Source of the DNA: Desmodesmus armatus
Taxonomy: Eukaryota; Chlorophyta; Chlorophyceae; Sphaeropleales; Scenedesmaceae
Length of the DNA stretch: 64,000 nucleotides
Assembly (NCBI GenBank): GCA_007449985.2
Contig: VIIQ02000592.1
Coordinates: forward strand, 62,001-126,000
Reading direction: 5' to 3'
Below, piece by piece: positions 56,319-64,000 of this stretch. Under the pieces are notes generated by a model, which ran no database searches, had not been told where the DNA came from, and saw nothing but the letters and a program-made list of their open reading frames with translations. The stretch's first letter is position 1. Every line of letters begins with the position of its first letter. Both the position numbers and the translations under genes were made by a program.

Positions 56319-57345
56319 CACAACTGTACCGTACCTTGTACCATAGCTTCTGTTGGCAGCAGGCTCAGCATGAGAGGAGCTAGTGTGTTTGTTCCATGTT
56401 TGTCAGCTGTACATCATTGCATCCGGTTACTGATTGGAGGTGTTGAAGGGGATGTGCGCACATCCCCTTGCCAGCTTGTTGCTGGGGCCGTGATTTACCG
56501 TCAAGGGAGCTGATTGTGATTGACAGGAGCTGATGCTCATCAGCTGCGTGCAGCGGCTGGCAGCATGCCCTGTCTCCCAGCACATGGACATAGTCTGTTG
56601 TTTGAACGCATCGCATCCTTGCGTTTTGTAACGCCGTGTGTGTTTTGCCCGCACTGCATCATTGTTCAAAACAAAAGGGGCTGTTGGCAGGTTCTGTTGG
56701 CAGGCAGGTCTTGCCACCACACCCTGTGCTCGCGGACATCAGCTTGACAGCAGGCACCACATGCAGCTCTTCTCAAGTATAAGGTAGAGCGCAGACTGGA
56801 TAATGTCTGTTCCTTAGGTCAGACACACTCACTGGGTGCTGGTGCCTCCTACAGTACGTTTTTTCACAGATCAGATGGCAGGTGTCAGGCAGCAATTCTC
56901 AAACCGCGACGCAATGGAGTCAGCATCGCTTTACTGATCGGCACCATCTTATCAAATGGCAGTAACGGTGAAATCTGCTTGCAGATTAGCACCAAACACG
57001 GCCAGCTTGTGAACCTGGCCCAAAGCTGGCCCAGCAGTACAGTGTGTATCTTACGCCTGCATCCTCGCGATGCTTCGCACTTGCATTTAAAAGCACTTCA
57101 TGAAAAATCCCTGGTGCAAATGGAGGCCACCAGTCCCCTGTAGTGCAAAGCTCTTGTATAGGCCGCGTCGGTTGTCGGTGTTACCGGGTTTGCAGTAGCT
57201 ACATATAAGCGCTCAAAGGCCAGCTTATTCACATCCTGTCCACAGCACTGACGCACTGGAGCAGCGATATCTTTGGGTGTTCTCCTTCGGAATCTGCAAC
57301 ACCATCAACTCAGTGAGCTCAAGGCTTGAGCTCGTAGCAGCCAGG
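56319..57345 (+). other. ADAT2-like 3' UTR and lipase upstream region
   Basis: No exon is supported. It contains a perfect 24-bp palindrome at 56446-56469 and a TGTAA at 56627-56631, 309 bp past the deaminase stop. The region before 57346 is the lipase promoter and leader. Confidence 0.4.
56446..56469. repeat. Perfect 24-bp palindrome
   Basis: AAGGGGATGTGC is followed at once by its reverse complement GCACATCCCCTT. It lies 128 bp past the ADAT2-like stop, within its probable 3' UTR, and could form a zero-loop hairpin or a dimeric protein site. Confidence 0.8.
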
Positions 57346-60300
57346 ATGCGAGCGATAGCACTGTTTGTGCTGTTGCTCGCAGCAGCTGAGGCTCAAACCG
57401 TACGCAACAGGAGGCAGAGCGAGGTATGTCTCTGTTTTTGTAGGGATGGTGGTTAGCACTCTGTGAGCTCATAGCTTGCAGAGGTATGTCCACGTGAGGC
57501 CGAAAGCTCCTCACTTGCAGCAACGTCCAAGCAACACGCGTTTTGAGTGCTACGTTTTCGTGCCAGTGGACAGGCTCTGAGCCCCCCCGGTATCACTGAT
57601 CACTGCCCTTCCTTTGCTGCAGTTCACTTGCATCCAAGGAGGGTCCGACATCCGAGATGCATCTCAGGTCATCCGTATGGAGTGTGGTGCGGAAATCGCG
57701 TCAGGATCATCTGGTGTTGCTGTGCTTGACTGGTCAAGCATCCTGCGTGACACCACACGCCTGCAAGACACCAAGATGCTGGTCGACAGCATTCCTGACA
57801 CGCTGGGCGCGGTAAGCAGACAGGACACCAGCTGCTGTAGCTGTAGGCTGTATCAGTAGATGTGCAGTTTTGACTGCTGGTACAGGACATGCCTCCGCCC
57901 TAGGCAGCTTGTGCCCCGACTGTCAAGTGATGCATCACCACCTGGGGTTAGATTCAACCCAGGGCCTGGACACAGTGGCAATCACACACACCCTAGATGC
58001 GCTTGTGTAAGAACCTGTCTTTTGGGCCCAGACTGCTCCCAACGGTTGGGAGCAGTCTGAGAGGAAAAAAGTCAGGCTCTGACACAAGTGCATCTAGGGT
58101 GTGTGTGTCAGCGTCTAAGGAAAATCTGGTATATGCATTAAGGATCCAGCAGCCAGCTGACAGACCCAGCCTTGCATGAAGAGTCACTCTTCACTTTGGC
58201 AAACGCCAACAGCCTGTCGGTGACACGTACCCCTCGGGTGCATGATTAGGCTAAGTGTCTCTACTGCGCTGCCCATGCCGCTGTCCCTTGTTTACTGCTG
58301 CAGGGTCAGGAGCTCGTGAGCCTCCACAGTGCCTTCACTGCCAATGGCAGGCAGCTGCCAACGTGCCAGTCCAAGAGGAGGGCCATCATCGAGTTCAACC
58401 GCACAAGCGAGGTCCAGCTTGAGCCTACTGCGGTGAGCAAGCCCTGCCGGACGTAGCAACATCCTCTTGAAGAAGTAGAGGAGCCACAAACAAGCCAACC
58501 ATCCACAATGACACAGCTGCCAAGGCACTTGCCGCATGCAATTCAGCCAAGTAAGCCTGCGCAGAGCCTGACTGTTTGCGTCAGAGGCCTGGGATGAATT
58601 GTTCACCCCATAATGGGGCTTCAAAAGGGGAGTCATGGTGGTAGATTGTACGGGTGGCATGGCATGCCTTGCTGTATGTGTTGCTGCTTCACAGTACAAC
58701 CCAAATGGGGCCAACAACAGGCGCCAGCGCGGCGCCAACTCCAGGCCTCAGGCCTGGGAGGCTCCCAGGGCTGCTGCCACCGTGATGGACACCGTGGTGA
58801 GTACATGCTCGTGAGTTGTGCATGCATGCACCGCTTGTTGGCTGGGTGGTTTGAGGCCTGGCGCTGGCTGCGCAGTGTGGAGTGGAGGGACTGGTTGTGA
58901 TTGTTATGGTTCTGACTTCAAGCATGCCCGATCCACCTGTTTGGTCAGCTACTGTACGGCCGTTGCCCCGTACTGCCCCGTACGGCTATTGCACTGCACC
59001 CCAACCCACGTTGCACCTGAGCGCACTGTACTGCTGCCACTCCCTTATGCTGTCTTGATGCTGACACGTCCGTGTTACTCCATGAGCCTCTGGCTCCCTT
59101 GTGGGTTGCAAGCCTTTGCCCTGCCCAACTACCGTGACTGTAACTGTTACCGTACCTGCAGTATGACGAGTGGGACTCACCTGAGGGGGAGGAGGATGCT
59201 GAGCTGGCCGCCTTCACTGAAACCACCAAACATTGCAAGACACATGGTACCCCACCACCACCAGAGGAGAAGCTTCCTGATGTTGTAGACCCACCTAAGA
59301 AGGATTACTATGGCTATGACTCAGAGGTGCGCACTGCATATAGTGTGTCATCAGGTGGTGGTTGCCCCTGCTCATGGGCAAGCTGCACAACAGTAACAGT
59401 GACCTGATCAATCGAGTGGTGCAGAGGACAGGCCCACCCAGCCACCAGTGGCTGCTGGAATGTCAGGAAAGCAGTCCATCATCAGTACCTGAATGCAACA
59501 AGTGAAAGGCTACACCAATTTACAAAGACAGAATGTGCAGCACAGGCAGCTACCTGTCAAATGTTTGCTGACAGGCTCAGAACTGCTCAGCAGTAGTGCT
59601 GCTGCACAGCTGCCATGGAAGGGTTTCTACCATATGCAAAATCGACCCCCCCCCCTTGTGTGGTGCTACTGTTGCAGGGGTACTCTGGCTACTCTGAGAA
59701 GGACTCCGAGTACTCAGAGTACTATCAGGGAGATTCTGGATATGACTCGGAGGCTGGATATGACTCGGAGGAGGAGTCAAGCTACGCCGATGGCTATACT
59801 GCGGCCATCAGCGCAGCCGGCACTCAACAGAACAGAAAGATTGTCAGGCCAACAGGCTTGCGGGTGCTGGTGAGTCACTGTGTGAACAAGTGGCAAGCAG
59901 CGGGTGATCCATGGTGGCCCTTGCACCCAATTGTGACATGCGCTGAGACTCACCCTGACCTTCTGCATAACCGTGCCGCACGGCTACACCGTACAGCTGT
60001 AGCGGCTGTACTGTACAGCTGGCTGCCAGCTTGCTTGGCTTCTTGTATCAAACGGGTGTATCTCAAGTCACCGACCAAGTCTAGGCCACCTGCTGCTGTC
60101 ACTAAACTCAGCTAAGAGATGCCCCCATTACCCCGTGCCTTTGTGTGTTTCCAGGTCAAGTGCAAGGGTGTCAGGGCCTCTCCGACAGCCCCTCCAAGCG
60201 GGGGCAGCTGCTCAGTGCGCCTGCGGGTCACCCTACGGACAACTGGGGGAGTTATCCAGTTCCCTCAGGGAAGCTTCCCTACCCAGGCTGTGGACAACCT

Positions 60301-63300
60301 GGTTGCCAGAGACCAGTACACCTGCAGGACACTGACCTTCCAAGATTTCACTAATGTGCTGAGCGTAAGTGCGCACACTCACTGCTTTTAGGATTCATGC
60401 CTGATGCCGGCACCGGATGCGGCGCCGCATGGCCGAGTGCGCACTCGGAACATCTGCATGCAGATATTCAATAGCAAGTTGCTGTGAGTTTGACACTGTG
60501 GAGGCTCTTGTGCCCCTGATCTGTACGCCAGAAGCACCTTAATCTGTACACACACATGCAACGCATGCAGCGCAGCCCTCTCCTTGACAATGCATTTCCT
60601 GTGGATTGTTCTGTTACGTATACGCCCTGCAGACCACCGAGTTGAACGGTGATGAAGGCCCAGCCGTCGACACCCAGCTCTGCTTACCAGAAACTACTCC
60701 GGCCGCAGGTGCCCCAACCATCCCTGCTGGCGCTCCCTGGGATGAGGTGTCTTTGGACAGGGCGGTCCGCTTCTCCCGCTATGCCTCCGCTCTGCACGGC
60801 TGCCTGCCAGGTGCGTTGCATCTGTCACACCGTTGTTGCTGCTGGTGAAACTACAGCGGCCAGTTGGCCAAAAGGGCCACCTGATGTGTGTACCCTTGGT
60901 GACATGCTATGAAGCTACCTAGACTGACCCATCTGTCCCATTGGCGACCTACAACCCGTGCGCGCAGCAACACAGCAAGGGCAGGCACGTTGCAGTCAAG
61001 CTTGTGGACAGTCTGTGTGGATGCACACCGCCACAGCAGGGAGGAAAGATTGTGCCAGTGCAGCCACGGCCTGTAACTCTGCATGAAGCCCCAAGATGAG
61101 TCAGCAGTGTGCAGAAAGCATCATGCTCATCACCACGGTGGTGATTCACACTGAAGGCAGGCAGCATGCCCGTGCAACCTGTTTGAACGTGTTCACAATA
61201 CCTTCTGTGGATGTGCTTGTTGCAATGCAGGCCAGGATCGCACATGGGAGGACGTCGCCTCATGGGGAGGTCCAACGCCCGGCCCAGAGTGCCGCAGGTG
61301 ATGGCAGACGCTGCTGCTGCACTTGCAGCAAGGGCAGGCTGGAGTCGTGCTTACTGTTGTTTATTGCTGTACAATTGCGACACTTATAAGGACACTAAGT
61401 ATGCGACACTAATTAGCCATGCCGATCACTTTGGCATGCTGCTTCAACCTGTGTATCCAGTGTGCACAAGTGCTGCTGAATGTTGTTGACTCATGTTCAC
61501 GTGCTGTACACTGTTGCTGGGCATGAACTTGCATTCTTTCGGTTTGCTTCACAAATTCACACTTACTGGTATACTGCAGTACTGCAGTATTGTCAGCTGA
61601 CAGTATGTCCATGATGGTGGCTCTTCATACCTTCCATCTTCCTTTGCCCCCTACTGCGCCCTGCAGTTGCTTCAAGGATGGAATTAACTATGGCCCGGGC
61701 TCTGGTGGCCCTCCAGCCGGCTGGTGAGTGAGGGGTCTGCATGCAGCAAGTGCATTACTGTGCATACTATGAGCTGAGCGTACAGTGCATACAGCTCAGC
61801 AGTAGTAGTACAGTAGTACTGTGGCTGTGAAAGCGCGTTGTTGTACAACCCATTGGGCCGACATGCTGGCGCCATCATGATGTGGCGAAAGGCTGTGACG
61901 GCGTCATTGACCTAAGCATACGGCTTCAGGCGCAACGGCTGCGCCATGGTGGGTGTGCATGTTGTTCCTCCGTGTGCAGCCATCGCAGTGCCTTACAAGC
62001 TAATTGCAAAGCACCGGGCCTCCGAGGTCCTTTCTTTTGCAGGTGTCCTTTGCACCAAGCTGCCCTGCCCTGCTTTGCCCTGCCCACTGCCGTGCACTGC
62101 CCACTGCGCTGTACTGCTCCACCTGCCCTGCCAACCTTCCTCCCAACAGGCAGACTGAGAACATTCCGGGCAGGTCTTACATAGATGCCGCTGTGGTCAC
62201 CACCGACACTGATGTGGACCCACTGGCTGACTCAATTGTGGTTACATTCAGGTGCGCAAATCACAAAGCATGGTGGCAGGTTACTGCTGCTGTTGCAGGC
62301 AGTAATGCAGGGACCACCATTTCCCATCAAGCATGCAAACACCGGGTGTTGCACGTTGCAGCAAAATGCCACACACAGCTTCCAGGCAGTCTGTAGCCAT
62401 CATGCACGGTGCGGGCCAGCTGAGGATATGCATACGCGTTGACAGGCAGACCATTGGCACTTCACCGAGTCTGTGTCTGCTGCTCCTGCCTGGTACTGCC
62501 GGCCGGGCCTGGTTCCTGCAGGGCAACTGTTACAGGCCTCAATAGATGGCAGTGGCTGAGCAACCTTGGCTCCTGCATGCTGTTGGCGCGGTTTATAAGG
62601 TCTCCCGTACGCGACAGTGCAGGCACCGCAAACCCAGCTGCCGGAGATGTTTGCGAAGGTGCGGGCTTCTACTAGTAGTAGTACTGATGCGTGACTGTTG
62701 CCGCCCGGCGGCTGAGCCGCAACCTCATGCATGTGTGCAGCATCTACATTACAATATCTGACTGTCAAGTGTTGTCCACACCAGCGTGGGTGTTCAGTGC
62801 TCGTGTGCTGCTCCTGTGGTGTCATGCTGCAGGTTGGGCCAGAGCTGTTGACTTGCTGTATGCTGATATCCTCCTAGACGTCAGGCAGCGCATTGCAGCA
62901 CTGAGTGGCCCAGGCGGCACAACCAATGCCCGCATCTTTGTAACCGGGCACTCCCGTGGTGCAGCTTTGGTAAGTGTGTCGGCGTGAAAAGCGCACTCAG
63001 AGCAGCAGCATTTTTATTTTGCCTGCCTGGTGGCTGTACTATTTACAGTCACTGTACGGTACCGTACCGCAAAGACAAGAGTTGAGCCAGCCGCAGTGTA
63101 TGCATACCAGGCGAACTGTGCTGTCGCTGCAGGCTTCCTACTTTGCAGCAAGGCTGCTGTTGGAGCAGGACCTTGGCAGCCTGGGCACCTACACCGGACC
63201 CTTTGGGCGCAGGGGTCAGATCTCCCTGTACACTTTTGGTGGGCCTCGCGTTGGCGATGCTACCTTTGCCGGGTGAGCTGTCCCTACTGAGGTGCTGTCA

Positions 63301-63638
63301 CAGTCAGTCCCCTGAGGTTATGCTGTTCTGCAGCTGGCTCTTGAGCTGATCAGCCGTTCGTCCCAAGAATGTTTGAGCCAACAGCCAACAACCTATCTGC
63401 CAGCTCATGTCACTGCTCTGCACCAGTGGCACAGAAGGCATGCATCACTCCAAGCCACAAAGGGTTCAACGATGTGTGTCTTGCCTGTCTGTTTCTTTGC
63501 TGTTGTACATATTATACCTGTGCACAGATTCCTGGAGCAGCGTATGTACGAGCGCTTCAGGGTCATCAACCGCCTTGACCCTGTCACAGCAGGCCCCTTC
63601 CGGTCCTGGGGCTATGAGCACGTGCGCCCTGCCGTCTG
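57346..63638 (+). CDS. Secreted class 3 lipase with long acidic N-terminal region, truncated by window edge
   Basis: Exons: 57346-57423, 57623-57811, 58304-58432, 58695-58796, 59162-59326, 59678-59869, 60155-60364, 60633-60810, 61231-61297, 61667-61723, 62150-62251, 62522-62658, 62833-62969, 63133-63272 and 63528-63638, then a GTGAGG donor. At least 664 aa are visible, with the C terminus beyond the window. A signal peptide (MRAIALFVLLLAAAEAQT) starts it. Residues 27-420 are not a known domain to me: Cys-containing (FTCIQGGSD), with a Tyr/Ser/Asp/Glu repeat at 222-265 (SEYSEYYQGDSGYDSE). The Lipase_3 domain follows: DSIVVTFR-AT, WQWLSNL, nucleophile GHSRG (Ser about 576), YTFGGPRVGD and NRLDPV (Asp about 645). 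The catalytic His is expected downstream. The oxyanion motif reads FRAT, not FRGT. Exon 62522 was chosen because it alone links FR to WLSNL in frame. Confidence 0.85.
57983..58109. repeat. 127-bp near-perfect foldback in a lipase intron
   Basis: The left arm runs ACACACACCCTAGATGCGC, TTGTGTAAGAACCTG, then CCCAGACTGCTCCCAAC. The right arm is its reverse complement with a few mismatches and almost no loop. It lies in the intron between 57811 and 58304. The form suits a foldback/MITE or a hairpin RNA precursor. No target duplication is clear. Confidence 0.85.
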
Positions 63639-64000
63639 GTGAGGTTTCTGTCTGCCACGCTTCACTGGACAAAGCTGTGCTGCTGAAAGGCAATGTCAAG
63701 CCATGTCCGACAACTCGTGGCACGAGTCATACTGTTGTAACTGAGCAGTGCTGCCGACTGTCTGGTCAACATGCACGCAGTCAAAATTTCCAGCCATCAC
63801 CTAAACAGCGTACAGCCCTTAGCATCATGCCTGCTTGATGCAGCAGCACGACCCAAATCTGTTCGTACTCTACCACACTCTCTTCTCCCCCTAGTCCGGA
63901 ATGGGGACAGTCATGACCCCGCCACCTCCACTGCTGCAACTGTGTGCAAGACACATAGCTTGATGACATTGATACCCTTACAGTCAGAAAATGGTGCGTA
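63639..64000 (+). other. Lipase intron at the right edge
   Basis: The sequence after the 63638 donor has candidate acceptors at about 63896 (CCCCTAG) and 63983 (CTTACAG). Neither gives a long open exon before the window ends, so the last lipase exons cannot be placed. Confidence 0.4.

Overview
The window reads as nuclear DNA of a green alga. Genes are broken into short exons with GT...AG introns. CAG/GCA-rich, poly-Gln and poly-Ala coding tracts are common. A plastid-type plant 15-cis-phytoene desaturase sits beside a eukaryotic 40S ribosomal protein uS12, a eukaryotic tRNA adenosine deaminase subunit and a NFU-type Fe-S scaffold. TGTAA motifs, the usual chlorophyte poly(A) signal, follow several stop codons. 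Base composition is moderate, lower than Chlamydomonas, so a chlorophycean such as a Scenedesmaceae relative is my guess, not a demonstrated assignment.

Layout. 1-4.5 kb is gene-poor; it holds a 1.0-kb terminal-inverted-repeat transposon with target-site duplication, a dispersed repeat and a tRNA-like pol III box. 4.5-17 kb holds two copies of one unrecognised gene family facing each other (A on +, B on -). Copy B has its last intron expanded to 4.3 kb by a 3.87-kb inverted-repeat element. 18.7-21.8 kb (-) is the NFU scaffold gene, whose introns carry extra partial copies of its own exons. 22.8-25.7 kb (+) is a HERP-like ubiquitin-domain membrane protein, and 26.8-28.7 kb (+) is RPS23/uS12. 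29.7-34.4 kb (-) and 36.4-39.8 kb (-) are large low-complexity proteins, the second with a Myb/SANT-like segment. 41.1-43.7 kb (+) is a coiled-coil protein with three FQEAL-type repeats. 44.6-48.7 kb (-) is a secreted beta-propeller-like protein. 49.3-53.6 kb (-) is phytoene desaturase, divergent from the ADAT2-like deaminase (54.1-56.3 kb, +). From 57.3 kb (+) a secreted class 3 lipase runs off the right edge.

The genes are ordinary single eukaryotic loci (carotenoid synthesis, translation, tRNA editing, Fe-S assembly, ER quality control, lipid hydrolysis) and do not form a pathway cluster. The most unusual parts are the inverted A/B pair with its intron insertion, the exon-fragment array inside NFU, a long foldback in a lipase intron, and two proteins I cannot place in a characterised family. 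Exon borders were set by hand from GT/AG sites and reading-frame continuity. 5' ends are the least certain part of every model.
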